Shown: piece after piece, positions 43,054-51,368 of the stretch
Layout: the number at the start of each line of letters is the position of its first letter
How positions within the stretch are numbered: the first letter of the stretch is position 1
Source: Paracoccus amoyensis
Lineage (GTDB): Bacteria; Pseudomonadota; Alphaproteobacteria; Rhodobacterales; Rhodobacteraceae
Assembly: GCF_014490725.1 (NCBI RefSeq)
Contig: NZ_JACOQL010000004.1
Coordinates: forward strand, 434,001-498,000
Direction of reading: 5' to 3'
Length of the DNA stretch: 64,000 bases
The notes under the pieces: generated by a model
Databases searched by the model: none
Told to the model about the DNA's origin: nothing
Seen by the model: only the letters and a program-made list of their open reading frames with translations
Position numbers and translations under genes: made by a program

Positions 43054-43950
43054 TTAATCGGCCCAATTGTGATCTGGTCCCCACCGAGCAAGAAGAAAGT
43101 CGATCAGCACGCGCAGCCGCGATGGCATGTGGCGGCCGGCAGGTGTGATCGCATAGACGCCAGACGGTGCGGGGCGATACGGTTTCAAAACCTCGATCAG
43201 CCGCCCGTCGTTGATCGCGGAGGCAGAGACGAAATCGGGAATATGGGCGATGCCCAGCCCGGCTGCGCAGGCAATCACGCAAGCCTCGGCATTGGAAAAA
43301 CGCAACCGGCCCGGCAAATGCAGGGTGGGGTGATCCCCGCCAAAGCTCCAATCATCGGGGCGGGCGAAGTTGGTGTCGGTGATGATGTCGTGTCTTGCCA
43401 GATCCTCGGGTCTGCGCGGAACGCCGTGCATGCGCAGATAGGTCGCAGCGGCCACGAACCTGACCTGAATTTGCGCCAGTTTGCGCATCTTCAACGCGGA
43501 ATCGCGCGGCTCTCCCACGCGGATTGCGGCATCAAACCCATGTTCGGCAAGGCTCATGGCGCTGTCGGTGAACTGGACATCCAGTAAAATGCCGGGATGC
43601 AGCTTGGCGAAATCGGCCAGTGCCGGAACAAGTTGCACCGTGCCGAATGTCAGCGGTGCGGTCAGGCGCAGCGTCCCTTTGGGCGTGCGGCCTGCATCGC
43701 GCAGACTGCCATCCAGATCGTCCAGCTGATCCAGAATGGCCGCGATGCGGGTGAAATAGGTCTCTCCCTCGGCTGTCAGGGCGGTGGCGCGGGTCGTGCG
43801 GTTCAGCAACCGCACGCCCAGATCGGACTCAAGCGCGGATACCAGCTTTGACGCCTGACCGGACGATACGCCAAGCTGCTGCGCCGCTGCGGCAAAGCTG
43901 CCCTGACGAACGACCTGAACGAACATGCGGTCGGCGGAAAGCCGATCCAT
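43054..43950 (-). CDS. LysR-family transcriptional regulator
   Basis: A 298-residue LysR regulator with the N-terminal winged helix (VRQGSFAAAAQQLGVSSGQASKLVSALE, about residues 14-41) and a periplasmic-binding-protein-like effector domain. It belongs to the CrgA/DmlR-like group. It starts 9 bases after the FMN-reductase stop on the same strand, so these two genes are co-transcribed. It is a candidate sensor for the neighbouring detoxification genes. Confidence 0.93.
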   Translation of the reverse strand: MDRLSADRMFVQVVRQGSFAAAAQQLGVSSGQASKLVSALESDLGVRLLNRTTRATALTAEGETYFTRIAAILDQLDDLDGSLRDAGRTPKGTLRLTAPLTFGTVQLVPALADFAKLHPGILLDVQFTDSAMSLAEHGFDAAIRVGEPRDSALKMRKLAQIQVRFVAAATYLRMHGVPRRPEDLARHDIITDTNFARPDDWSFGGDHPTLHLPGRLRFSNAEACVIACAAGLGIAHIPDFVSASAINDGRLIEVLKPYRPAPSGVYAITPAGRHMPSRLRVLIDFLLARWGPDHNWAD

Positions 43951-43959
43951 CCTGCGGGA

Positions 43960-44505
43960 CTACCCGTCGAAGCTGGCGGCAAAGCCCGCAATGAAATCGG
44001 CGACGGCCTGACGCGTTTTGTCGTCGGTCAGATTGCCCTGCGCGTCATACAAACCGCCCGCGCGGGACACCAGCAGCCGCCCTTCCCACCATGGCTGGGT
44101 GCGAAGCGTGCGCAGGATCGGCTCCCATGCGGCCTGTGCCATCACGGTGCCGAACCCACCCGGCGATGCGCCGGTGACGGCCACGGGTTTGCCCACGAAC
44201 AATTCCAATCCGTCCTTGCGGGACATCCAGTCGATGGCGTTTTTCATGACGCCGGGAACGCTGTTGTTATATTCCGGCGTGACCAGGAGCAGGCCATCAG
44301 CCTGTGCCAGTTGCCGTTTCAGCACCTCGACTGCGGCGGGTTGACCATAGGTGGCTTCATCGTCGCCATTATACAGTGGCACATCGGCAATCGAGCCGAT
44401 GACGATGTCGACGCCTGCCGGCGCAAGCTCTTGGGCGGCGCGCAGCAGACCTGAGTTGAAGGATGCGTGGCGCAGGCTGCCGCTTATACCAAGAATTGTC
44501 GTCAT
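43960..44505 (-). CDS. NADPH-dependent FMN reductase (chromate/quinone reductase-like)
   Basis: A 181-residue flavodoxin-fold reductase. The FMN-binding GISGSLRHASFN and the TPEYNNSVPGVMKNAIDW motif identify the ChrR/YieF-type NAD(P)H quinone reductases, which make two-electron reductions of quinones and so avoid radical formation. It lies 54 bases after the VOC gene at 44560 and immediately before LysR on the same strand, consistent with one detoxification transcript. Confidence 0.92.
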   Translation of the reverse strand: MTTILGISGSLRHASFNSGLLRAAQELAPAGVDIVIGSIADVPLYNGDDEATYGQPAAVEVLKRQLAQADGLLLVTPEYNNSVPGVMKNAIDWMSRKDGLELFVGKPVAVTGASPGGFGTVMAQAAWEPILRTLRTQPWWEGRLLVSRAGGLYDAQGNLTDDKTRQAVADFIAGFAASFDG

Positions 44506-44559
44506 CAGAGGCTCCTTGAATATGTTGTCGGGGGCGCAGCGGCCCCCGATAACATTAGC

Positions 44560-45501
44560 TTAGTCCAGCGGTTTCAGACCAGCCTCAATCGCGGCGCGTT
44601 TCGGTTCAAGGAACGGGGGCAGGGACAGGCCTTCGCCCATCGTCGCCTCGGATTCATCGACCGCAAAGCCGGGACCGTCGGTGGCAAGTTCAAACAGGTT
44701 GCCGCCCGGTTCGCGGAAATACAACGAGCGGAAGTAATAGCGTTCAACCTCGCCCGAGTTGGGGACGCGAGCACCCTGAACCTTGCTGGCCCATTCCGTC
44801 AGCGCAGCCTTGTCGGGGACGCGGAAGGCCACGTGGTGAACCGCACCCGCGCCCTGACGTGCGACCGGCAGGCCGGGTTGCACGGCGACATGCAGTTCGG
44901 CAGCCGCGCCACCATCGCCCATGGCAAAGACGTGCACCTGTCCTTCGCCGTCCGGGCTGGCATAGTCGCGGACCTTGCGCATGTTCATGACCTGGGTCAG
45001 CACGGCCTCGGTCGGGGCCAGATCGGGAACCGAAATCGTGATCGGGCCAAGGCCGTGGATCTGATGTTCGGCCGGGACCGGGCTGCGTTCCCACGGGTGT
45101 CCCGCCGGGCTGTCGGCACCGATCAGCCGCAGGCGCTGGCCTTCGGGGTCTTCCACATCCAGCGAGGCGCGGCCGTCCAGCGTGACGATCTTGCCGGTTG
45201 AAACGCCCAGATCGCCCAGACGTCCGGCCCAGTAATCCAGGCTGTCTTCGTTGACGCGCAGACCCGTGCGGCTGATCGAATGGGTGCCGCGACGTTCACG
45301 TGCCGTCGGCCAGTCAAAGAAGGTGATGTCTGATCCGGGTGAACCTGCGCCATCTGCAAAGAACAGATGATAGGCCGAGGTGTCGTCCTGATTGACCGTC
45401 TTTTTGACCCGCCGCAACCCAAGGGTGTCTGTGTAGAAGCGGTTGTTTCCTTGTGCGTCAGCCGTGATCGCGGTCAGGTGGTGAATTCCCGTAAGTTGCA
45501 T
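44560..45501 (-). CDS. VOC family protein, MhqO-like ring-cleaving dioxygenase-like
   Basis: A 313-residue glyoxalase-fold protein with two VOC modules ([13 protein letters not shown] at the N-terminus; [13 protein letters not shown] near residue 220; [15 protein letters not shown] near residue 265). Length and motifs match the Bacillus MhqA/MhqE/MhqO group, induced by methylhydroquinone and catechol. It is the first gene of the minus-strand set VOC, FMN reductase, LysR and is divergent from a second LysR gene at 45625, which may regulate it. Confidence 0.92.
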   Translation of the reverse strand: MQLTGIHHLTAITADAQGNNRFYTDTLGLRRVKKTVNQDDTSAYHLFFADGAGSPGSDITFFDWPTARERRGTHSISRTGLRVNEDSLDYWAGRLGDLGVSTGKIVTLDGRASLDVEDPEGQRLRLIGADSPAGHPWERSPVPAEHQIHGLGPITISVPDLAPTEAVLTQVMNMRKVRDYASPDGEGQVHVFAMGDGGAAAELHVAVQPGLPVARQGAGAVHHVAFRVPDKAALTEWASKVQGARVPNSGEVERYYFRSLYFREPGGNLFELATDGPGFAVDESEATMGEGLSLPPFLEPKRAAIEAGLKPLD

Positions 45502-45580
45502 TTGGATGCTCCTTTCGAATGCTTACACCCAATATGCATGCCTTTGGTCGTTCGGGCGAGACGTTCGTGATGCAACGCCG

Positions 45581-45599
45581 CGTTCTGTTCTTGCGAACG
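45581..45599. promoter_or_regulatory. Candidate LysR-type binding site
   Basis: The inverted repeat CGTTC-N9-GAACG contains a T-N11-A core, the usual LysR-box form. It lies in the 123-base divergent region, 25 bases before the LysR start at 45625 and about 80 bases before the VOC gene. This is inference from pattern and position only. Confidence 0.4.
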
Positions 45600-45624
45600 G
45601 CAGCGACCTGAGTATTGTGACCTG

Positions 45625-46524
45625 ATGAGTTGGAACATCACAGATATCGAAACCTTTCTGGCGGTTCTGGACGCGGGCAGCATTTCGGGCGCGGCGTCGC
45701 GCGCGGATTTGTCAAAATCCGTGGTCAGCAAGCGGATCAGCGATTTCGAGGCAACCCTGGGCGTGCCGCTGTTCACACGCAACGCGGGCCGCATTGCGCC
45801 GACGGACAATGCCTATGCGCTGGCTGACCGGCTGCGCCCGGCGCTGGCAGAACTGATCGCAGCGACCGAAAGCGTCAGTGGTGTCCAAACAGAACTGCGA
45901 GGCAAGCTGTCTATTGCCGCCCCGATGAGCTTTGGCATCCGGCATCTTGGCCCCGTGATCGCAGGTTTCGCCCGCGCCCACCCCGATTTGGAGATCGTGG
46001 TGGATTACGACGATCAACTGACCGACCTGGGCCGATCGGGGTTCGATGCCAGCATCCGCATCGGCTATCTGAAAGACAGCACGCTGATGGCGCGGCGTAT
46101 CTGCGAAGACCCGCGGGCGCTGGTCGCCAGTCCGGCCTATCTTGCGATGCATGGCGCCATTGAACGCCCCGAGGATCTGCGCAATCACAAGGCGATTGGC
46201 TATCTGAATGCGCGGCTTAGCGATATCTGGCCGTTTGCCGATGTCGAGCCGCCCGAACAGGGTCGGATGACCGCCAATAATGGCGAGGCGATCCGCGACA
46301 TGGCGATCGGCGGGCTTGGCCTTGCGCTGCTGCCGCTGTTCATTGTCCATGACGCGCTGCGCAGTGGCGACCTGGTGCGCCTTCTGCCCGATCTGCCGCA
46401 GCAACCGTTGCCGATCAGCGTCGTCTGGCCGCCCATCCGGCCCATGCCGCGCAAGACACGGTTATTCGTCGATCACGTGGCGGACGCCTTTTCAGGCGCG
46501 CCAAAATGGCGGCACGGTCTATGA
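45625..46524 (+). CDS. LysR-family transcriptional regulator
   Basis: A 299-residue LysR regulator with an N-terminal winged helix (AVLDAGSISGAASRADLSKSVVSKRISDFE, about residues 13-42) and an effector domain. Its orientation, divergent from the MhqO-like VOC gene, is the classic arrangement for a LysR that controls its neighbour. A small membrane-protein gene and a lactate-oxidase-like gene follow on the same strand. Confidence 0.92.
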   Translation: MSWNITDIETFLAVLDAGSISGAASRADLSKSVVSKRISDFEATLGVPLFTRNAGRIAPTDNAYALADRLRPALAELIAATESVSGVQTELRGKLSIAAPMSFGIRHLGPVIAGFARAHPDLEIVVDYDDQLTDLGRSGFDASIRIGYLKDSTLMARRICEDPRALVASPAYLAMHGAIERPEDLRNHKAIGYLNARLSDIWPFADVEPPEQGRMTANNGEAIRDMAIGGLGLALLPLFIVHDALRSGDLVRLLPDLPQQPLPISVVWPPIRPMPRKTRLFVDHVADAFSGAPKWRHGL

Positions 46525-46548
46525 TGGCTGCGCATAGCGGAGATGAAG

Positions 46549-46734
46549 ATGCTGGTTGACCCGAACGCTCCGTTTTTCAGGCACCTGTGGGTGCGTGTTC
46601 TTTGCGTCGTGCTGCCGTTGATCTGGGCCGGGGTCGAACTTTACAACGGTAACCCGTTCTGGGCGATCCTGTTTGGCGCGGCGGGGGCCTATCTGGCCTA
46701 TGAGCTGTTCGTGCGACGCAATCCCGACGCGTAG
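46549..46734 (+). CDS. Small hypothetical membrane protein
   Basis: A 61-residue protein with two probable membrane helices (VRVLCVVLPLIWAGVELY and FWAILFGAAGAYLAYELFV). The ATG at 46549 is chosen because GGAG lies at 6 bases; the ATG at 46543 would place the same GGAG with no spacing. It lies between the LysR gene and the alpha-hydroxy-acid oxidase gene, 8 bases before the latter, so it is probably co-transcribed. I do not recognise a named family. Confidence 0.75.
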   Translation: MLVDPNAPFFRHLWVRVLCVVLPLIWAGVELYNGNPFWAILFGAAGAYLAYELFVRRNPDA

Positions 46735-46742
46735 GGGGCGGC

Positions 46743-47945
46743 ATGACGGACACGCCCTCGGTCGCGATTGCAAGGCGTAAGCCAATGACCGTTCCCCGGC
46801 ATCTGCGATCCGTCCTGTCGCTGGAGGATTTCGAACGTCGCGCCCGCCGCAAGCTGCCCTTGGCGATCTTTGGCTATGTCAGCGGCGGGGTCGAGCGCAA
46901 CGCCAGCCTGAATGCCAACCGCGCGGCCCTTGATGCGATTTCGTTTACGCCCCGCGTGCTGCGCGATGTCTCGGTCCGCAGTCAGGCGCTGAATCTGTTG
47001 GGGCACAGCTACAAGCTTCCTTTTGCCATCGCGCCGATGGGGTTCAGCGCGCTGGCGGCTTATGACGGCGATGTGGCGCTGGCCAGGGCCGCGACCCGGA
47101 TGGGCAGCTTTGCGATCTGTTCGGCGGCATCGCTGACCCCGCTGGAGCGCGTGGCCACTGAAGGCCAAAGCGGATGGTTCCAATGCTATATTCCCGGCGA
47201 TCAAAGCCGCATCGCGCCGTTGCTGGAACGGTTGCTGAAAGCCGGTTTCGATACGCTGGTCGTCACGGGCGACGTGCCTGTTGCCGCCAATCGGGAAAAC
47301 AACGCCCGCAACGGCTTTGACGCGCCGTTTCGCGTGACACCGCAACTGATCTGGCAGGGCATCACGCATCCACGCTGGACCATCGGCACATTGGGCCGAG
47401 AGATGTGGAGCCGTGGCATGCCGCATTTCGCGAATATGGAGGCCGTGCGGGGGCCGCCCCTGTTTTCGCGTGATCTGGTGCGGTCCACCATCGCGCGGGA
47501 TCGGCTTGGCTGGCCGGATATCGACTATATCCGCGCTCGCTGGCCTGGAAAACTGCTGGTCAAAGGTATTCTGCACCCCGACGACGCCATCCGTGCGCGC
47601 AATGCAGGATGCGACGGGGTCATCCTGTCAAACCACGGTGGGCGGCAGCTTGATGGCGCAATTTCGGGGATGCAGGCGCTGCCAGCGGTTCGGGCGGCGG
47701 TGCCGGATATGGCCGTGATTGTCGATGGCGGCATCCGGCGTGGCACGGATGTGTTGAAGGCGCTGGTCATGGGCGCCGATTTCACGCTTGTCGGCCGCCC
47801 GTTTCTTTATGCCGCTGCCACCGACGGCGTGGCGGGCATATGCCACGCCATGAAGCTGCTGGCCGAGGAGGTTGACCGCGATATGGCGCTGCTGGGCGTC
47901 AACAGCATTGACCAGTTGCGGGCAGAACGCCCGGTTTCCGGCTAA
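46743..47945 (+). CDS. FMN-dependent alpha-hydroxy-acid dehydrogenase (L-lactate dehydrogenase-like)
   Basis: A 400-residue member of the LldD/glycolate-oxidase family, which oxidises L-2-hydroxyacids with FMN. The N-terminal DFERRARRKLPLAIFGYVSGG, the APMGFSAL segment, and the catalytic SNHGGRQLDG motif with its His and Arg (about residues 299-308) followed by VDGGIRRGTDVLKAL are all present. Many members donate electrons to quinone. L-lactate is the most likely substrate, but other hydroxyacids are possible. Its stop overlaps the end of the convergent ArsR gene by 4 bases. Confidence 0.9.
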   Translation: MTDTPSVAIARRKPMTVPRHLRSVLSLEDFERRARRKLPLAIFGYVSGGVERNASLNANRAALDAISFTPRVLRDVSVRSQALNLLGHSYKLPFAIAPMGFSALAAYDGDVALARAATRMGSFAICSAASLTPLERVATEGQSGWFQCYIPGDQSRIAPLLERLLKAGFDTLVVTGDVPVAANRENNARNGFDAPFRVTPQLIWQGITHPRWTIGTLGREMWSRGMPHFANMEAVRGPPLFSRDLVRSTIARDRLGWPDIDYIRARWPGKLLVKGILHPDDAIRARNAGCDGVILSNHGGRQLDGAISGMQALPAVRAAVPDMAVIVDGGIRRGTDVLKALVMGADFTLVGRPFLYAAATDGVAGICHAMKLLAEEVDRDMALLGVNSIDQLRAERPVSG

Positions 47946-48619
47946 CCGAACAGCGCGTCGAATGCCTGCCTGCCTTGGGGCGTAAAGGTGACGATCCGCG
48001 TGTCGCGATCGCGCCGCGCCCAGCCCAGATCCTCGATCCTGCTGAGCAAGGCGCGGCCCAGACTGCCTGCCAGATGTGACCGTCGCTCGCTCCAATCCAG
48101 ACAGGTGCGGCACATCGGGGTTTTTCCCTTGACCAGCTTTGGCAGGTCAATTCCGAAACCGCGCATGAAGGTTTTCCCGATGTCGGTCAGGCGCAGATCG
48201 TCACCGTCCTGGATCAGCAGGTCACGTTCGATCAGCCTGTCAAACATGCGCGTGCCGCAATCACCGGCAAGGTGGTTATAGCAAATCCGCGCCTCGCGCA
48301 GCGCCTGATTTCGTGGCCCGGTCCGGGTGCGCGTATGTCCGGCCCGAGCCGCAATGCCCATCAGCATTTCCAACACCTGCGCCACCTGTTCACTGGCAAG
48401 TGCCGCATATTTGTGCCGTCCTTGCTTGCGAAAACTCAGCAAGCCGCCCTGTTCCAATCGCGCCAGATGCGAACTGGCCGTTTGCGGGGTCACGCCGGCC
48501 TCTGCCGCCAATTCGGTGGCCGTCAGCGCCTTGCCCGACATCAGCGCGGTCAGCATATTGGCGCGGGCGGGATCGCCGATCAGGCTGGCGATGCGAGAGA
48601 TGTCGGGACCGTATTTCAT
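47942..48619 (-). CDS. ArsR-family helix-turn-helix regulator
   Basis: A 225-residue regulator with an ArsR winged helix at the N-terminus (SLIGDPARANMLTALMSGKALTATELA to ASSHLARLE, about residues 12-56) and a long C-terminal region with a CRTCLDWSERRSHLAG segment that could bind a ligand or metal. It is divergent from the NIPSNAP/ABM pair with a 70-base gap, and is its likely regulator. Confidence 0.9.
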   Translation of the reverse strand: MKYGPDISRIASLIGDPARANMLTALMSGKALTATELAAEAGVTPQTASSHLARLEQGGLLSFRKQGRHKYAALASEQVAQVLEMLMGIAARAGHTRTRTGPRNQALREARICYNHLAGDCGTRMFDRLIERDLLIQDGDDLRLTDIGKTFMRGFGIDLPKLVKGKTPMCRTCLDWSERRSHLAGSLGRALLSRIEDLGWARRDRDTRIVTFTPQGRQAFDALFG

Positions 48620-48688
48620 AGTTCGAGGGTAATCGAAGCATCGCCTTGGATCAATCTGCTATCAGCATCGCAATCAAAGGAGCGTGCC

Positions 48689-49012
48689 ATGCTGACCTGT
48701 ATCATCCGCTATCATATCGACCCGACAAAAAAGGCCGATTTCATTCGCTATGCACAAAACTGGGGGCAGGCCATCCCACGGTGCGGGGCCGACCTGATCG
48801 GCTACTATGCCCCGCATGAAGGCTCATCCACGCTGGCCTATGGCATCTATGACATTGCCAGTCTGGCGGATTACGAAGCCTATCGCGCAAGGTTGGCCAC
48901 CGATCCTTTGGGCCGCGAGAACTATGACTTCGCGCAGGCGGAAAAGTTCATCTTGCGCGAAGATCGCACCTTTCTGAAACTGGCATCGAACCCGCATGGA
49001 GAGCGCCCGTGA
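48689..49012 (+). CDS. NIPSNAP family protein
   Basis: A 107-residue dimeric alpha/beta-barrel protein of the NIPSNAP family (MLTCIIRYHIDPTKKADFIRYAQNWGQ, DLIGYYAPHEGSSTLAYGIYD). The start at 48689 has AAAGGAG at 7 bases. It overlaps the downstream ABM gene by 4 bases (GTGA), so the two are translationally coupled. Function is unknown; similar folds oxidise quinols. Confidence 0.9.
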   Translation: MLTCIIRYHIDPTKKADFIRYAQNWGQAIPRCGADLIGYYAPHEGSSTLAYGIYDIASLADYEAYRARLATDPLGRENYDFAQAEKFILREDRTFLKLASNPHGERP

Positions 49013-49356
49013 TCGCCGTTATTTTCGAAGTCTGGCCTGCGGATGGGCAGAAAAGCCACTATCTGGACATCGCCGCCGATCTGCGTCCGCTGCTGGAAGG
49101 CATCGAGGGCTTTATCTCGGTCGAGCGTTTCCAGAGCCTGACCAATCCCGAGAAAATCCTGTCGCTGTCCTTCTTTGACGATGAGGACGCGGTGAAACGC
49201 TGGCGCAATACCGCGCAGCACAGGGCGGCGCAGACCAAGGGTCGCAACGATGTTTTCGCAGATTACCATCTGCGCATCGCCCAGGTGATCCGTGACTATG
49301 GCATGACCGACCGGGATCAGGCCCCGGACGATTCACGTGCACGCCATGATGGTTGA
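49009..49356 (+). CDS. Antibiotic biosynthesis monooxygenase (ABM) family protein
   Basis: A 115-residue ferredoxin-like-fold protein (MIAVIFEVWPADGQKSHYLD, EGFISVERFQSLTNPEKILSLSFFDDEDAVKRWRNTAQHRAAQ). ABM proteins include cofactor-free quinol monooxygenases and heme-degrading enzymes; the HRAAQ segment is common in the family. The start is GTG, overlapping the NIPSNAP stop. This pair with a divergent ArsR is a plausible electrophile-response module. Confidence 0.9.
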   Translation: MIAVIFEVWPADGQKSHYLDIAADLRPLLEGIEGFISVERFQSLTNPEKILSLSFFDDEDAVKRWRNTAQHRAAQTKGRNDVFADYHLRIAQVIRDYGMTDRDQAPDDSRARHDG

Positions 49357-49444
49357 GCGGCTGGCACCAGAAATCAGCAAACGGACACGTCACCTCCGGC
49401 TGTCTTCATTCCACAGCAAAAAGCTGCGCAAGATAGACTGACCT

Positions 49445-50713
49445 TCAGGATATGAGATCCAATACCCTTCCGACGGCACGGTCATTCAGATTTACGACGG
49501 GATGATAATCGCGAGTGACATATTTCAGCCGCTGGCAGAAATCCGGCGAGACAATAGAGGTGTTGAAAATTTCGATGACTTTCACCTCGGACCTGCAGAA
49601 AATCGTGTTTGCGAGTCCTGCGCCATGCGGGGCAATGATGCACGAGGCAGAAGCGAAAAGTTCCACCTGTTCTCTGACGGACAACTCTTGCGCATGGATG
49701 ATCAGGAATCCGCGTTTTTCCAGTTCGCACTGCAATTGTTCTTCATAGCTGTCGGCCCGCGTCGATTTTTGCCTGGAGAGATAAAAGCGAATTTCCTTGC
49801 GCGGCATGGGAAAAGTTCGGGCAGCCATCGCGCGAAAGAACGCTGAGAGGTCGCCACTCCAATAGAACGGGTTAATGTCCGGCAGGTAGGCACAGGTGAT
49901 GACCTTGTTCGCCACATGGCCGCATGGCACGAAGCGTGCAGGGTCAATATTCATCATTTCGGCAAAGACCGGCAAAAAACCAAAACGATCAACATCATAA
50001 AGAATCGGGACCGTCTCTCCGGCAAGATGCAGCTAGCGTAGCCCTGCCATCGTCTCGATCATCCCATGCTAGTAGTTGCCCGCTGAATGCGCAAAAGGCA
50101 GGATGCAGGCTTCTGGCAGTCGCCCTTCAGGTTTTCTGAGAGCGATCGAATGTGAAACTTTGGCGACTCGGGACGAACGTCGTGGGTGATAGAATCCCTC
50201 ATCGGTAACGATGGTCATGTCGTCACCACCAAGCGCAGAAACCCTGCAATCGCGTTCGACGAATATGCTGCAAGCTTCGTGAAGTGCCGCCGGCTTGCAA
50301 AAGCCAGCCGTTTCCAGAAGCGACAATTCATCAGATGGGACATCACTGAATTCGTGAGTCATAACCACTGGATTTGCAGGAATTCTGGTCTCATAACGAC
50401 CGCGCTCGGATTTGCGATTGAGATACGGGGGAATGCCGAGCACTGCGTTGAGCGCGCGAGCCTTCGCATAGATCACGTCGAAACGTTCTGCGGAGGTTCC
50501 GGCAGTAAGATCTTCGATGCGAAGATGCTGCTCCTCGACCGCCCTGATCAGATTTTGAGCGTTCGTTGCCCGATAATTGGTGGGCGAAAGAGTGCCCTTG
50601 GCGATGGTAAGCTGAACGATCTCCTTCGCCTTATCAACGTCGCCCGTCCTCAGTGCCGCTGAAACGGATGCAGTAAACTCAAAAGGATTAAACTCTTTAT
50701 CATCAGCCGTCAT
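49445..50713 (-). pseudogene. GT61-type glycosyltransferase, broken by two in-frame amber codons
   Basis: One continuous 423-codon frame on the minus strand, from ATG 50713 to the stop at 49445, is interrupted by two TAG codons at 50071-50069 and 50035-50033, only 12 codons apart. The sequence between and around them remains homologous to GT61 glycosyltransferases: SAGNY, then HGMIETMAGLR, LHLAGETVPILYD, and C-terminally RFYLSRQKS and SCIIAPHGAGLANTIFC. The first amber stands where the family has an aromatic residue. The region is less GC-rich than its neighbours and may be horizontally acquired. Not a frameshift, so sequencing error is less likely. Confidence 0.82.
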
Positions 50714-50754
50714 AGCTTTTATCTTGTCGTTAGGTCACGGATAGAGTTCCCAGG

Positions 50755-51339
50755 TTAACCCCCGACACTCCGCGCGCCGGTCCGGCTGCCAAAGCCGCTG
50801 CGCGAGGTTGCCGTGGCGCGGCTCATCGGGGCTTGGCCCGCTGTCCGTGCAGGGCGCGTGAATTGTTGGCTGCTAAGCGCACCGCGACCCGTGTTCGAAT
50901 TGAAGGTCGAGGTTCGGGCCGCATTGGTATAACCGCCACGGCCATTGCTATACATCGGCTGAGCGCCCGTCATGCCGCGACCGACATTGCCCAGCATGCT
51001 GCCAATCAGATAACCGGCCAGCAGCGGCATGAAGATGCTGCCTGATCCGCCATTGCTGACCTGCTGTTCTTCCGATCCGCAATTGCCTGCGCCGTGCTGT
51101 TCCTCGCACACGGCAAGGCTGTCATAGCGGGGGGCGGATTCGACGTGCAGGGCCTCGGCTTCGGCAAAGGCGGTCTTGCATTGATCGAGCGTGAACAGGC
51201 CACCACTCTTCGCTTCCGCTTCGCAAGCGGCCAGATTGGGAAATGCTTCGGCTTCGACCTGTTCATCGCGACATCCGGCGATGGCAAAGGATGCGGCGCC
51301 AAGGATGGTCAATGCGACGGTTCTGGAACGTTTTCTCAT
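50755..51339 (-). CDS. ygiB: DUF1190 lipoprotein (YgiB-like)
   Basis: A 194-residue lipoprotein of the DUF1190/YgiB family. The N-terminal lipobox IAGC (Cys about residue 22) follows a signal sequence. The N-terminal half has Cys-containing segments (LAACEAEAK, LDQCKTAF, LAVCEEQHGAGNCG), and the C-terminal half is Gly/Ser/Arg-rich (MYSNGRGGYTN). It is paired with the downstream-adjacent upstream gene ygiC, as in E. coli. Function is unknown. Confidence 0.85.
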   Translation of the reverse strand: MRKRSRTVALTILGAASFAIAGCRDEQVEAEAFPNLAACEAEAKSGGLFTLDQCKTAFAEAEALHVESAPRYDSLAVCEEQHGAGNCGSEEQQVSNGGSGSIFMPLLAGYLIGSMLGNVGRGMTGAQPMYSNGRGGYTNAARTSTFNSNTGRGALSSQQFTRPARTAGQAPMSRATATSRSGFGSRTGARSVGG

Positions 51340-51368
51340 GATCTCTCCTGCGTCTTTCCTGCGGCGAC

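Noticed and set aside
50033..50071. Amber codons in the GT61 gene as pyrrolysine or programmed read-through sites
   Set aside because: No pyl genes are seen and no stimulatory structure was identified; ordinary nonsense mutations are simpler.
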